Source: Rhizomicrobium electricum (GTDB lineage Bacteria > Pseudomonadota > Alphaproteobacteria > Micropepsales > Micropepsaceae). Taken from it: a stretch of 64,000 nt of DNA. Where the stretch lies: NCBI RefSeq assembly GCF_011762045.1, contig NZ_JAASQS010000009.1:1-64000 (forward strand), read 5' to 3'. Of this stretch, positions 15,988 to 25,447 are shown piece by piece. The notes below the pieces were generated by a model. It was not told the DNA's origin, did not search any database, and saw only the letters and a list, made by a program, of their open reading frames with translations. Each line of letters opens with the position of its first letter. Within the stretch, counting starts at the first letter, position 1. A program made the translations under genes and the position numbers.

Positions 15988-17964
15988 CTAATTGCCGATA
16001 TTCTCCTTCAGGAATTTCTCGAGTTCGGTCAGCCACTGCACGCGTGTTTCCATCTTCTGCAGGTAATGGCTTTCGCCGGGGATGATAATCGTGGTCACCT
16101 TCTTGCCGGCTTGGCGCAGGGCTTCGTCCATCGCTTCGGTCTGGTCGATGCGGACGGTGTAGTCGTCTTTGCCGTGGACCAGCAGAACCGGAATCTTGAT
16201 CTTGTCGGCATTCTTGGCCGGCGATGCGGCGGCAAGCTTGTCGGCATCCTTGCTGCGGTCGCCGATGAACAGCGACCAGCTCGCGATCATGTCGGAATCC
16301 TTGCCGTAGTCCTTGGCGCGCGTATCGAGGAATTTCTTGAGGTCGTAGACACCGGCGCCGCCGACCGCACAGGCATAGAGGTCGGGCGTGAACGCCGCAC
16401 CCGAAAGCGCCGCATAGCCGCCATAGGACCAGCCAACGATGCAGATGCGCTTGGGATCGGCGATGCCGTCGGCGATCAGCTTCTTGACGCCGTCGGTGAC
16501 GTCGTCCTGCATCTTGCCGCCCCATTCGCCGTAGCCGGCTTTGAGGAATTTGTGGCCATAGCCGTCCGAACCGCGGAAATTCGGTTGCAGCACGGCATAG
16601 CCGCGGTTCGCGAGGAATTGCGCCATCCAGTCGAAGCCGATCTGGTCGCGCGCCATCGGCCCGCCGTGCGGCATGACCACGACGGGCAGATTCTTCGCGG
16701 TCTTGCCGGGCGGCAAGGTGATGTACGCAGGAATGTCGAGCCCGTCGCGCGCCTTGTAGGGATACGGCTTCATCTCGCCGAGCTGGTTTTCTTCCAGCGT
16801 GCTGTAGCTCGATGCGAGCGGTGAGGCGCTGTGCGTGACGCGGTCGAGCAGGAAGTAGGTGGGTGGGAATTTCGGACCTTCGACCTGGAGGACGACCTTG
16901 GTCTTGGCCATATCCCAACTGACCGCATGCACGGTGTTGCCGGGGAAGGCGCCGGAGATGCCGCGCTGCAGGGCCTGCATGTCGTCGTCGAAATAGTGAT
17001 CGGCGTCCTGGTCGGCAGTGACGGTGACGCCGAGAACGCGCTGGTCCCAGGGATCGCGCAGGGCCGCGCCGATGTCGTATTTCGGGTCGGAAAAGATCGT
17101 GGCATCTTTGCCGTCGGCGATGTTGTGCGACACCAGCCCGGTGGTTTTGGCATCGCCGAATTGTGCGGTTTCGATAAACCCTTTGCCGTCGCGGGTCAGG
17201 CCGACGACACCGATACCGTCCCTGCCGAGCGAACTGGCGGATTGGATTTCCTTCCATTCGCCATTGGTGTTGACGAGCAGGTGGTCGATCGGAGGATTGA
17301 GCGACTTGTCGACCCGGCCCACGACCTTGCCATGACCGTCCATGATCCACTGGCCGGTCTGCGGGCCGCCGACGGAGACGCGTTCGGATGTGCCGTCCTT
17401 CACGTTGACGCGAAACATCGAATAGCGGAACGCCTGGCCATCCCAGTTGCGCAACGTCGCGTTGTTGGCGTTGTCGAATATCGGCATGTAGATGTGGTCG
17501 GGATCGTCCATCGCCAGATCGCTGACCGTTGCCGTGCCGTAGTTGTAGTTGCGGGCTTCGTTGTCCGAGAACATCACCGCCATGTTCTGGCCTTTGGTGT
17601 CGACGGTGAACGTCCGGAACCAGGGTTTTACGTTTTCGCCCCAAAACCGCATGTTGACGTTGACGGTGAGGAGCAGGCGTTCGTTGCTCACCCACTGCGC
17701 CCGGACGAGAAAGCCTTGGTCGATCGGAATGCCGACCGCCGGCACGCCGGCAGGATCGAGCGTGCGGACCACCCCGATGCGTTTGCCGGCATGGACTTCG
17801 ATGCTGGCGAGATGTTTGCCGTCGGGGGACAGCGCCGGTGCGCTCAGTTCTTCCGGCACTGCGAAGGCTTGCACGGGCGGCTGGGCGGGCGCGGTTTGCG
17901 CGGTTGCGGCGGCCAAAGACCCCACGGCACACGCAATAGCGCATGCCCAAAGACGGACGTACAT
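15988..17964 (-). CDS. Secreted S9-family (prolyl oligopeptidase type) peptidase, copy 2
   Basis: This 658-residue paralog of the downstream peptidase has the same architecture: signal peptide, propeller half and C-terminal hydrolase with GWSYGGYAA, HGKDDYTV and GESHYL. It is about 20 residues longer, with extra sequence in the propeller (around the AVMFSDNEARNYNYGT region). The 5' flank (ATGGAAAGCCCCCCGA read on the plus strand) is nearly identical to that of copy 1, showing that promoter-proximal DNA was duplicated too. The two genes are 79 bases apart and may share a transcript or have duplicate promoters. Confidence 0.9.
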   Translation of the reverse strand: MYVRLWACAIACAVGSLAAATAQTAPAQPPVQAFAVPEELSAPALSPDGKHLASIEVHAGKRIGVVRTLDPAGVPAVGIPIDQGFLVRAQWVSNERLLLTVNVNMRFWGENVKPWFRTFTVDTKGQNMAVMFSDNEARNYNYGTATVSDLAMDDPDHIYMPIFDNANNATLRNWDGQAFRYSMFRVNVKDGTSERVSVGGPQTGQWIMDGHGKVVGRVDKSLNPPIDHLLVNTNGEWKEIQSASSLGRDGIGVVGLTRDGKGFIETAQFGDAKTTGLVSHNIADGKDATIFSDPKYDIGAALRDPWDQRVLGVTVTADQDADHYFDDDMQALQRGISGAFPGNTVHAVSWDMAKTKVVLQVEGPKFPPTYFLLDRVTHSASPLASSYSTLEENQLGEMKPYPYKARDGLDIPAYITLPPGKTAKNLPVVVMPHGGPMARDQIGFDWMAQFLANRGYAVLQPNFRGSDGYGHKFLKAGYGEWGGKMQDDVTDGVKKLIADGIADPKRICIVGWSYGGYAALSGAAFTPDLYACAVGGAGVYDLKKFLDTRAKDYGKDSDMIASWSLFIGDRSKDADKLAAASPAKNADKIKIPVLLVHGKDDYTVRIDQTEAMDEALRQAGKKVTTIIIPGESHYLQKMETRVQWLTELEKFLKENIGN

Positions 17965-18038
17965 GGAAAGCCCCCCGATATGACGGGAGCATCATTTCGT
18001 ACCGCTCGCACAGCCGCAAGAGGGCTTCGCGCCGCTGG

Positions 18039-18878
18039 TTATTGCACCGGCTTGCCATCGATCTTCAGTGAGGTCGCGACAGCGGCGATCACGCCGTACT
18101 GGGTGTTGGCCCAGACGCGCAAGGGGACGGCGAAGCTGCGGCCGGTTTCCTTGCTCGGGAAAACGCCCATCCAGACATTGATGGACGGGAAGTTGGTGTC
18201 GTGCAGGACGCGCGGCTTGTAGCCGGAGATCTGCTTGTACTCGATCGTGCAGAGCAGAGCGGGGCCTTTATAGAGGCCGTTGTCCATCTTGATGTCGACC
18301 GGCTTCACCTTGGTGAGCGCGACGTTGTAGCGGCGGCGGCCGTCATACACCGGCGCTTTGACCGAACACGGATTGCCCGGCTCGGCCCCGACACCCGACG
18401 CGATGTAAATGACGGCGCTGAGCGGATCGAAGGTGCCCTTCTTTTCTTCCGGCTTCACTTCGTAGCCGGTGGTCGGGTAGGTCGGATTGGCGTAGAGGCG
18501 CACCGGTTCGCCGTTCTCGTAGGTCAGCGCCACTTCCTGATGGTTGGCTTTGTGGCCGGTGTAGAAGGAATCGTAGCTGGCGACCTGCATCGACTTCTTG
18601 TCGAGCTTGCCCGACGAGGTGGCCTGGATCTGCGATTTCCAGAACACGTTGACCACGCCGCTGGTCTCGAGGTTGGAGGTGACGCGGTACTTGTCGCCGG
18701 TGAAGCGCGCATCCATGTCGACATGGCCGAGGCCGAGACCGGCGGCATAAAGGCTCATGGCGAGCTGCATGCTGCCGCCGCCCGCCGCAGGCTCGGACGA
18801 GGCGCCGCCGGCCGCCCAGGCCTGGGAAACGGGTAAGGTCAGAAAGCTCAGGGCAATGAGGGCTGTACGCAGGTGCAT
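18039..18878 (-). CDS. DUF3108 domain protein, exported
   Basis: This 279-residue protein has a signal peptide (MHLRTALIALSFLTLPVSQAWA) and a DUF3108-type domain: LYAAGLGLGHVDMDARF, FWKSQIQATSSGKL, then DPLSAVIYIA and YDGRRRYNVAL. The family is periplasmic or outer-membrane-associated and of unknown function. In many alphaproteobacteria it lies beside rpmB, as here, where it is divergent from rpmB. ATG 18878 is chosen because it begins the signal peptide; the frame upstream has no ribosome binding site. Confidence 0.82.
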   Translation of the reverse strand: MHLRTALIALSFLTLPVSQAWAAGGASSEPAAGGGSMQLAMSLYAAGLGLGHVDMDARFTGDKYRVTSNLETSGVVNVFWKSQIQATSSGKLDKKSMQVASYDSFYTGHKANHQEVALTYENGEPVRLYANPTYPTTGYEVKPEEKKGTFDPLSAVIYIASGVGAEPGNPCSVKAPVYDGRRRYNVALTKVKPVDIKMDNGLYKGPALLCTIEYKQISGYKPRVLHDTNFPSINVWMGVFPSKETGRSFAVPLRVWANTQYGVIAAVATSLKIDGKPVQ

Positions 18879-19176
18879 GGGGGTCACTCGCCAGTTCCGG
18901 CCGCTGTTTTTTCCGCAAATTTGCGTCAAAAATCCAGGTCACGGCAACTTTGCCGCGCCCGGATGTTCTATTATGACCGGGCAGGGCTTGTCGAACGACC
19001 GCTACGTGAGAAATTCGTTAAGTGGGCCAAAGGGCTGCCGGACGGCAGGCGGTTGCGCCCATTGTCGCTTCCGACTTGACCCAGGGCGCCTGCGCAATTA
19101 AGAGAGCGCCTCTTTACGAATGATCCGTGGGGTTGAGCCTCGCGGAGCCCAAGGATAATGCCCCGAGGATAATGCT
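18879..19176. promoter_or_regulatory. Divergent region between the DUF3108 gene and rpmB
   Basis: This gap of about 300 bases holds the rpmB promoter and leader. TTGACC at 19076-19081 followed 17 bases later by TAAGAG (19099-19104) is a plausible sigma-70-type promoter. Just ahead of the rpmB ATG the decamer AGGATAATGC occurs twice in tandem (about 19154-19175), the second copy supplying the GAGG binding site. I see no gene here. Confidence 0.4.
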
Positions 19177-19470
19177 ATGTCCCGCCGCTGCGAATTGACC
19201 GGAAAGACCCTCCTGGTTGGCCACAATGTCAGCCACGCCAATAACAAGACCAAGCGGGTGTTCCGTCCGAACCTGCAGGTCATTTCGCTCGCCAGCGACG
19301 CCCTGCGCGAGACCGTGAAGCTGAAGATTTCGATGAGCGTTCTGCGCACCATCGACCGGCTTGGCGGCATCGACGCCTATCTGCTCAAGGCGAAGGATGC
19401 GACCCTTTCGCCGAAGGCGCTTCGCCTGAAGCGGGCGATTGCGAAAAAGACTGCCGCTGCGGCCGCCTAG
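19177..19470 (+). CDS. rpmB: 50S ribosomal protein L28
   Basis: This 97-residue protein begins MSRRCELTGK and contains GHNVSHANNKTKRVFRPNLQ, the L28 signature, with the alphaproteobacterial-length C-terminal extension (DRLGGIDAYLLKAK and an alanine-rich end). It binds 23S rRNA in the large subunit. The single-gene arrangement, without rpmG beside it, is normal for this class. Confidence 0.97.
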   Translation: MSRRCELTGKTLLVGHNVSHANNKTKRVFRPNLQVISLASDALRETVKLKISMSVLRTIDRLGGIDAYLLKAKDATLSPKALRLKRAIAKKTAAAAA

Positions 19471-19657
19471 TCTTAAAACGGCCATAAGTTTTAATCGCTG
19501 TAAACTCTGTTTCGGCAGCGAAACGGCATAGCACCTGCAATAAAACTCCCGTAATGTCTCAAAACAGGCCAAGCCGAATGGCTGGCCACGGGGTGTGGTG
19601 GGCAAGGTGCGGGCGTATAAGCGCGATGTAATTCCGGGCCGCGTTGGCGGCCTCAAT

Positions 19658-20365
19658 ATGGCTTCCGCTGAGCGGGGGCCTTACCGGTTAAGAACAGCCA
19701 GTGACGCTCCCTATATGGGGGCCTACGGCTACGGCCGTCACGAAACCTGGCTGGAAAAGATCGGCGGCGCCATCGGCGCGGTGGTCCGGCTGGTTTTCTG
19801 CACGCTGGTGTTGTGCGCCTGGCTGACGGCAGCCTTCCTCTATCGCGACACGCCCATGGAAGTGTTCGGAATCGGCACGGGCTGGTTGAGCCTGGCCTAT
19901 GTCCTGGTTCCGGTCGGCTTCTACTGTGTCGCCATGACCAACCGGCGTTACGGCCCGGCCTACGCCTTCGCGCAGGTCGTGACGGCGCTGGCGCTGGTGA
20001 CGGCCCTGGTGCTGTTCGCCCGCGATGCGATCGCCGAAATCGTACCGCTTGATTCGGCGCCTTCGCTGCGCGAGGCGGCGGCATTCGGCATTGCCTTCCT
20101 GCTGGCGAGCTTCGTTTCCATCGTGGCGTTCGACGGCGCTCGCGGTCCGCGCTGGTGGACGGCGCCGCTGATCGGTTTCCTGGCCGCTGCGATCGTGTTT
20201 GCGGCCGTGTTCTTCGCGGTGTCCTACACCGGCACAGGCCGGGCGTGGCTGAGCGACTGCGTGCAGTACATGGGGCTGATCGCCGGCGAAGGATTGCTTC
20301 TGCTGATTCCATTCTGGGCGATGCGCCGCATGGTGCCGCCGGTGGCGGGCTTCGGCGGCTACTAG
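19658..20365 (+). CDS. Polytopic membrane protein, possibly VUT/YhhQ-like
   Basis: This 235-residue protein has a 40-residue hydrophilic lead and about six transmembrane helices (roughly residues 41-65, 75-95, 105-125, 135-155, 165-190 and 205-225). The GPRWWTAP motif between helices and the general spacing recall the VUT/YhhQ (DUF165) queuosine-precursor transporter family, but the match is weak and the usual conserved residues are incomplete, so this is a suggestion only. ATG 19658 has no strong ribosome binding site. A strong terminator follows the gene. Confidence 0.5.
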   Translation: MASAERGPYRLRTASDAPYMGAYGYGRHETWLEKIGGAIGAVVRLVFCTLVLCAWLTAAFLYRDTPMEVFGIGTGWLSLAYVLVPVGFYCVAMTNRRYGPAYAFAQVVTALALVTALVLFARDAIAEIVPLDSAPSLREAAAFGIAFLLASFVSIVAFDGARGPRWWTAPLIGFLAAAIVFAAVFFAVSYTGTGRAWLSDCVQYMGLIAGEGLLLLIPFWAMRRMVPPVAGFGGY

Positions 20366-20386
20366 TTGTACGGGGGGTGCTGAGAG

Positions 20387-20418
20387 GAAAGGGGGTCGCA
20401 AAGCCCCCTTTCTTTTTT
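20387..20418 (+). terminator. Rho-independent terminator after the membrane protein gene
   Basis: GAAAGGGGG at 20387-20395 pairs with CCCCCTTTC at 20404-20412 and is followed by TTTTTT (20413-20418), 22 bases past the stop. This is a textbook intrinsic terminator for the plus-strand gene. Confidence 0.85.
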
Positions 20419-20583
20419 ACCTCCCCCTTGTGGGGAGGTCGGAAAATCGCGAGCACAAAAGCTGTCTGCGATTTGACTGTTATTCGGATGCGAGCGGTTT
20501 TCCGGGTGGGGGGCCATCGCCTGTATGAGCACCGTCCCCCACCCGAAATGCTGTGCATTTCGACCTCCCCGCAAGGGGGAGGT
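20419..20583. repeat. Long nested palindromic repeat, family B
   Basis: The outer arms are ACCTCCCCCTTGTGGGGAGG (20419-20438) and ACCTCCCCGCAAGGGGGAGG (20563-20582). Each is itself a small hairpin, and the two are near-perfect reverse complements. Inside lie GTCGGAAAA and GCATTTCGAC flanks, a CGAAATGCTGTGCATTTCG hairpin, and GGGTGGGGG/CCCCCACCC arms. The 165-base unit fills the space between two convergent genes. Similar CCTCCCC-type palindromes are common intergenic elements in alphaproteobacteria; no coding capacity is seen. Confidence 0.7.
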
Positions 20584-20585
20584 AA

Positions 20586-22019
20586 TTACTTCGCGATCGT
20601 TTCGTCCGGCACGAAGGTGCCGCCGTGCAGCAGCGTGGCGAAGATTTCTTCCGAACGCTGCAGCCAGGCCGCCTGCTTGTCCGGCGTGTAGTTGTTGTGC
20701 TCGGATTCCGGCATCGGAATGATCTCGTGCGGCGCCGGAATGCGGTTCACCGCCGACAGGATGCTGGCGGGCGGGCACACCGTGTCGATGAAGCCGATGG
20801 CGGCCACCGTCGGCGCGGTGATCTTGGGTGCGAAGTTCGCCGTATCGAAATAGGACGATGCCTCCGCCACCGCCGGATTGGTCACCGCCCAATTGGGGAA
20901 CGCCGGCAGACGTCCCTTCAGTGCCGCCTGGGTGTCGCCGCCCGACGGTTCGTTGACCACCACCGCCGTGACCTTGCCGGGATTGAGGCCTGCCGTGACG
21001 AGGCTCTGGTGGCCGCCCATCGAGGTGCCGGTGACGACGACCGTCTTCTTGTTCCATTCCGGCAGCGAGCGCACCCAATCGAGCGCGCGGGTGTCGCGCA
21101 GATACATATTCAGGAAATACGAGGTCTCGCGCGAGGTGTTGCCGACGGCGGGATAGTCCAGCGGCGCACCTGTGGCGCTATCCGGCGCCATGTCGTGGGA
21201 ATCGACATTGAGGCACAGCCAGCCCTGCTGGGCGCGGGAGGCGCAATTCCACGGGATCAGCGCGTAGACGCCCGCCCACTGGTACTGGATCATCGCCGGG
21301 AACGGGCCCTTCTTGTCCGGCACCGCCAGATAGCCCTGAACATGCGAGTTCAGGCTGTCGAGCTTGACCTTGTAGAACTTGATGCCCGGCAGCGGCGCCG
21401 GGATTTCCGTCAGCACCGGATTGACCGGCACTTTCGCCAGTTCCGCCAGCTTGCCCGCCCAGAAGGCATCGAAATCGGCCGGAGCAGGCGCGCTGGGTGC
21501 GATCTTCGACGGCGCCACGGCGGCACCGACGATCGCCAGATGCGACTGGATCGGCGGCAGGCCGGTAACCGCCGGTGTCGCCGCGCACGGCTCGGAGATG
21601 AGACACAGGTCGGGATACTTGGCGAAGATCGGCTTGAGGGCTTTGTCCTTCTTCGTCACCACCGCTTTCAGCTTGGTGTTGATCTTGGCCGCTTCTTCGG
21701 GCGTCGGCCCGGCAACCGGCGCGCGGTCGATGGTGACGTAGACCATGCCGGGCTTGTCGAGGGTCACCGCTATCTCACCGCCGCCTTTGGAGAGGTCGAG
21801 CGTGCCTTTGCCGATCTCGGCCGAGCCGTTGGAGCGGATCGTATAGGTGTAGAGCGCTTTGGTGGTGGCGCCGGGCGCGGGCGTCACCAGCCAGCCGACT
21901 TTCTCGCCGACCGCGTAGATGCCGTTGCCGTTGATCGGCTTGAAGTTCAACTCGGCGGCGGGCGCAGCCGTCGTGGCCGCAATCAGTGCGGCGAGTGCAA
22001 ATACAACGCGAAATTTCAA
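20586..22019 (-). CDS. Secreted acetylxylan-esterase (CE7/AXE1-like) alpha/beta hydrolase
   Basis: This 477-residue protein has a signal peptide (residues 1-22, ending TAAPAAE), an N-terminal accessory beta-rich domain of about 130 residues, and a C-terminal hydrolase domain. The nucleophile serine is in TGTSMGGHQS, the aspartate in FIDTVCPP and the histidine in ESEHNNYT, as in CE7 acetylxylan esterases/cephalosporin-C deacetylases. It likely removes acetyl groups from sugars in the periplasm or outside. It shares strand and a 94-base gap with the PEP-CTERM phosphoesterase gene; the gap has two hairpins, so co-transcription is possible but not shown. Confidence 0.8.
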   Translation of the reverse strand: MKFRVVFALAALIAATTAAPAAELNFKPINGNGIYAVGEKVGWLVTPAPGATTKALYTYTIRSNGSAEIGKGTLDLSKGGGEIAVTLDKPGMVYVTIDRAPVAGPTPEEAAKINTKLKAVVTKKDKALKPIFAKYPDLCLISEPCAATPAVTGLPPIQSHLAIVGAAVAPSKIAPSAPAPADFDAFWAGKLAELAKVPVNPVLTEIPAPLPGIKFYKVKLDSLNSHVQGYLAVPDKKGPFPAMIQYQWAGVYALIPWNCASRAQQGWLCLNVDSHDMAPDSATGAPLDYPAVGNTSRETSYFLNMYLRDTRALDWVRSLPEWNKKTVVVTGTSMGGHQSLVTAGLNPGKVTAVVVNEPSGGDTQAALKGRLPAFPNWAVTNPAVAEASSYFDTANFAPKITAPTVAAIGFIDTVCPPASILSAVNRIPAPHEIIPMPESEHNNYTPDKQAAWLQRSEEIFATLLHGGTFVPDETIAK

Positions 22020-22027
22020 GATATCCT

Positions 22028-22107
22028 CCCCCTGGCGGGCTCGGGGAATTTGTCCGCCCGCGCCAGGGGAAGGTCAAGCGCCCGGCCGCGGCTGCGGCGA
22101 CCGGGCG
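22028..22107 (-). terminator. Two GC-rich hairpins between phosphoesterase and esterase genes
   Basis: CCCCTGGCGGGC around 22028-22040 pairs with GCCCGCGCCAGGGG at about 22056-22069. A second stem lies at about 22079-22107 (CGCCCGG with CCGGGCG). No long T run follows on the minus strand, so they may attenuate rather than end transcription from the phosphoesterase gene into the esterase gene. Confidence 0.4.
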
Positions 22108-22113
22108 GAGCCG

Positions 22114-23436
22114 TTACGCCTTGCGGCGGCGGGCGAAGAAGCCGAAGGCGCCGATACCGGTCAGCAAGAGAAGACCGCTGGCCGGTTCTGGCACCTCGGA
22201 TGCCGAAATCGCGCCCGGCTTGAACATGTCGCCGAGATCGTTGACCGGTGCGGTGTCGCGCGGATCGCGCGGCACGGCATTGCCGAGACCGTACAACTCC
22301 TCGAGTGTGACGAGATCGGAGGTGTGCGTGTAGTACTGGCTGCTCTCGTAGGCATTGCCCTTGGCGAGCGACGAGATGACGATTTCGGGGATTGTGTAGG
22401 CCGAGGTATCGCCGTCTTCGGTCTCGTCGAACCACAGAACGATGGCGCCGTTATCCTTGTAAGCGTCGGACGCCATGATCATCGGAATGATCTGGGAGAG
22501 GAAATTGTCGCCCGCGGCGATGGCGGCCTGATCGCCGTCGTAATGCACACCCTTGTAGTCGAAGCCGCCGGTCAGCGCCGAGTGCATGTCGTTGTACTGG
22601 TCGGGCGTGATGAGATTGTAGCGGGCCACCGAATTGCTGGCGAGATCGGCGGCGAGCTGCTGCAGCGGCGCATAATGTCCGGCCATCGGATTGGCGGAGT
22701 CCTGGGTGCCGGTACCGGCCGCGTTGGTGGTGACGCCGCCGTTGATGCTGTGATCGCTGATGCCGTTGGTCTGATCGAAGAACAGATGGCCGTCGTGCTT
22801 GGTGGCGAAATTGTACTGATGGCTGCCGTTATAGGCATTGGTGTAATCGGCCGAGGTGCCTTTCAGGCTGACCAGCGGCACGGTCCAGTCGCTTTTCGAC
22901 GCCACGGTGCTGGTGAGATTGCTGCCGTTGCCGTTGATCGCGCCGTTGGTGGTGCGATCGCCCGCGGTGGCGTTCTTGCCGCCGGTGGTCAGAAGATCGG
23001 TGTCTTCCTGGTACGATTTCCAGCTGATGCCCTTCGCCTGCAGGGCGCAGGACAGGCAGGGCGCATGGCCGACGGCGGCGCTGTTCTTGGCCGGGTCCGC
23101 ATCGTTGGCGACGCCGAAATTGCTGCCGCCTTCCTGCCAGAGATAGCTCGGCTCCGACGGATGGATGTGCGCGCCGGTGTTCGACAGCACATTCTGGTAG
23201 TTGCTCGCCCACGAGGTATGCGCGGCATTGGGATTGCCGGGCGTCATCAGGCTGTTGAGATAGGGCGCCGCCGGATTGTTCTTCAACGCCTGCGGATCGG
23301 TCATGCCGGCCGGCTGGGTGAGGTTGTGGTTCTCCATTTCGATATAGAACACGGTCTTGATCGGGCCCGCCGGCGCCGGCACGGAAACCGCGACGGAGGC
23401 CAGCAAACCGAGCGCAAGGCAACGAAGATGCATCAT
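22114..23436 (-). CDS. PEP-CTERM-sorted alkaline-phosphatase-superfamily phosphoesterase
   Basis: This 440-residue exported protein has a signal peptide (about residues 1-23) and a phosphoesterase domain: FYIEMENHN near residue 30, the ATKHDGHLFFDQT and LWFDETEDGD metal-site-like regions, and the HTSDLVTLEELYGLG stretch seen in phosphatidylcholine-phospholipase-C/acid-phosphatase-type enzymes. It ends in a PEP-CTERM sorting signal: VPEPASG, a hydrophobic helix, then FFARRRKA. Such tails are cut by exosortase/EpsH, which is not encoded in this window. The start is preceded by AGGGGA. Substrate unknown. Confidence 0.78.
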   Translation of the reverse strand: MMHLRCLALGLLASVAVSVPAPAGPIKTVFYIEMENHNLTQPAGMTDPQALKNNPAAPYLNSLMTPGNPNAAHTSWASNYQNVLSNTGAHIHPSEPSYLWQEGGSNFGVANDADPAKNSAAVGHAPCLSCALQAKGISWKSYQEDTDLLTTGGKNATAGDRTTNGAINGNGSNLTSTVASKSDWTVPLVSLKGTSADYTNAYNGSHQYNFATKHDGHLFFDQTNGISDHSINGGVTTNAAGTGTQDSANPMAGHYAPLQQLAADLASNSVARYNLITPDQYNDMHSALTGGFDYKGVHYDGDQAAIAAGDNFLSQIIPMIMASDAYKDNGAIVLWFDETEDGDTSAYTIPEIVISSLAKGNAYESSQYYTHTSDLVTLEELYGLGNAVPRDPRDTAPVNDLGDMFKPGAISASEVPEPASGLLLLTGIGAFGFFARRRKA

Positions 23437-23554
23437 GAAAGTCCCCTGAATCAGGAAATGGCTGCGAGGGGACAGTCGGGCCGGTTTGTGTCCGCGCCGG
23501 GATGCTTTTTTGTCAGTATTGCAAACAGATTAACCGCGGTTGAAGTTGCGCCCG

Positions 23555-25447
23555 TCAACGCACGCGGGCGTGCCTGCCGTTGCGGCGCGTAGCGAGGCGG
23601 TCGGCTTCCTCGGCGAAAAGGCCGATCAACTGGTCGGTCATCGCGCCGCCGAGCTGTTCGGCGTCGACGATGGTGACGGCTCGGCTGTAATGGCGCGTCA
23701 CGTCGTGGCCGATGCCGATGGCGACGAGTTCGACCGGTGAACGCTTCTCGATGTAGTCGATCACCTTGCGGAAGTGGCGTTCGAGATAGTTGCCGTTGTT
23801 GACCGACAGCGTGGAATCGTCGACCGGCGCGCCGTCGGAGATCACCATCATGATCTTGCGCTGTTCGGGACGGCCGGCGAGGCGGCTGAACGCCCACATC
23901 AGGGCTTCGCCGTCGATGTTTTCCTTCAAGAGGCCTTCGCGCATCATCAGGCCGAGATTCTTGCGCGCGCGCCGCCACGGCTCGTCGGCGTTCTTGTAGA
24001 CGACATGGCGCAGGTCGTTGAGGCGGCCGGGATTGAGCGGCTTGCCTTCGTTGATCCATTTTTCGCGCGACTGGCCGCCTTTCCACGCCCGCGTGGTGAA
24101 GCCGAGGATTTCGACTTTCACCGAGCAGCGCTCCAGCGTACGCGCCAGGATATCGGCGCACATCGCCGCGATCATGATCGGGCGGCCGCGCATCGAGCCC
24201 GAATTGTCGAGCAGCAGCGTCACCACCGTATCGCGGAACTCGGTGTCCTGCTCCATCTTGAAGGCGAGCGGCTGCATCGGATCGATCACCACGCGCGTCA
24301 GCCGCGCCGTGTCGAGCAGGCCTTCTTCGAGATCGAAATTCCACGAACGGTTCTGCTGCGCCTGCAAGAGGCGTTGCAGCTTGTTGGCCAGCCGCGCCAC
24401 CACGCTCTGCGCCTGCGCCAGCTGCTGGTCGAGGAAGCTGCGCAGCCGCGACAGTTCCTCGGCATCGCACAGTTCGGTGGCGTGCACCACTTCGTCGAAT
24501 TGGGCGGTGTAGACCTGATAATCCCAGTTGGTGCTGTCGCCGTTGGGCAGATCGGGACGCCACGGCTTGACGCCTTCGTCCGGCGTTTCGGCGTCGCCCA
24601 TCTCGGCGTCTTCGGCACGCATTTCCGCGGCGGCCTGGTCGCTCGCATCGCCTTCGGATTCGCGCAGTTCCGCATCGCTGGAGCTGCCTTCGCCCTGCGA
24701 GTCTTCGCCTTCGCCGCCTTCGGGATTCTGCTCGGGATTTTCGGATTCCTCGCCGCCCTGTTCGGAGTTTTCGTCCTCGTTGCCTTCGTCGATCAGGTCG
24801 AGGTCGTGCAGCACCTTGCGGGTCTGCTTGGCGAACGCCGCTTGATCGCGCAGGGCGGGCAACAGTTCGTCGAGCGTCTTGCCGGCGCGGCTCTGGACGT
24901 AGTCGCGCCAGAGTTCCACGGCGGCTCTGGCCGAAGGCGGCGGCGGGGCGCCGGTGAGTTTTTCGCGCACCAGAATGCCGAGCACGTCGGCGAGCGGCGC
25001 TTCCTTGCGGCTGTGCGCCTTGGCGAGACCGCGCTGGGCCGCGCGCGCTTCGAGCCCGGCCGCGAGATTGGCGGCGACGCCTTCCATCGCCAGTGCGCCG
25101 ATCGCCTCGATGCGCGCCTGCTCGGCGGCTTCGAACAGCGCCGCGGCGTCCGGCGTCATCGGCTTGTTGGCGCGATGGATCTTGTCGTCGTGATAGGCGA
25201 GCTTCAGCGCTTGGGCATCGGCGGTGCCGCGCAGGATGGCAAGTTCCTTGGCCGACAGCGACTTCGACGGTGCCGGCAGTTGCGCCCGTTTGGGACCGTT
25301 GCCCGCGAAGAACTTGACCACCGCCTGCCACCAGGTCGCGGGTTCGGTAACGTAGGAGATTTCGAGTTCCGGCTCGCCCGCCAACGCCCGCAGCGCGCCG
25401 GAGACGGCGCGTTTGACGTCTTCGGTCGGCGAGGCGTCGGGTTTCAC
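23555..25447 (-). CDS. cobT: Aerobic cobaltochelatase subunit CobT
   Basis: This 630-residue protein has the CobT layout: a conserved N-terminal region, a long central acidic stretch (about residues 205-270, rich in Glu/Asp/Ser) and a C-terminal von Willebrand A domain with the metal site DNSGSM. With CobS and CobN it inserts cobalt into hydrogenobyrinic acid a,c-diamide in aerobic B12 synthesis. The start is GTG 25447, which overlaps the cobS stop (GTGA); the longer upstream frame is a shadow of cobS. Confidence 0.93.
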   Translation of the reverse strand: MKPDASPTEDVKRAVSGALRALAGEPELEISYVTEPATWWQAVVKFFAGNGPKRAQLPAPSKSLSAKELAILRGTADAQALKLAYHDDKIHRANKPMTPDAAALFEAAEQARIEAIGALAMEGVAANLAAGLEARAAQRGLAKAHSRKEAPLADVLGILVREKLTGAPPPPSARAAVELWRDYVQSRAGKTLDELLPALRDQAAFAKQTRKVLHDLDLIDEGNEDENSEQGGEESENPEQNPEGGEGEDSQGEGSSSDAELRESEGDASDQAAAEMRAEDAEMGDAETPDEGVKPWRPDLPNGDSTNWDYQVYTAQFDEVVHATELCDAEELSRLRSFLDQQLAQAQSVVARLANKLQRLLQAQQNRSWNFDLEEGLLDTARLTRVVIDPMQPLAFKMEQDTEFRDTVVTLLLDNSGSMRGRPIMIAAMCADILARTLERCSVKVEILGFTTRAWKGGQSREKWINEGKPLNPGRLNDLRHVVYKNADEPWRRARKNLGLMMREGLLKENIDGEALMWAFSRLAGRPEQRKIMMVISDGAPVDDSTLSVNNGNYLERHFRKVIDYIEKRSPVELVAIGIGHDVTRHYSRAVTIVDAEQLGGAMTDQLIGLFAEEADRLATRRNGRHARVR

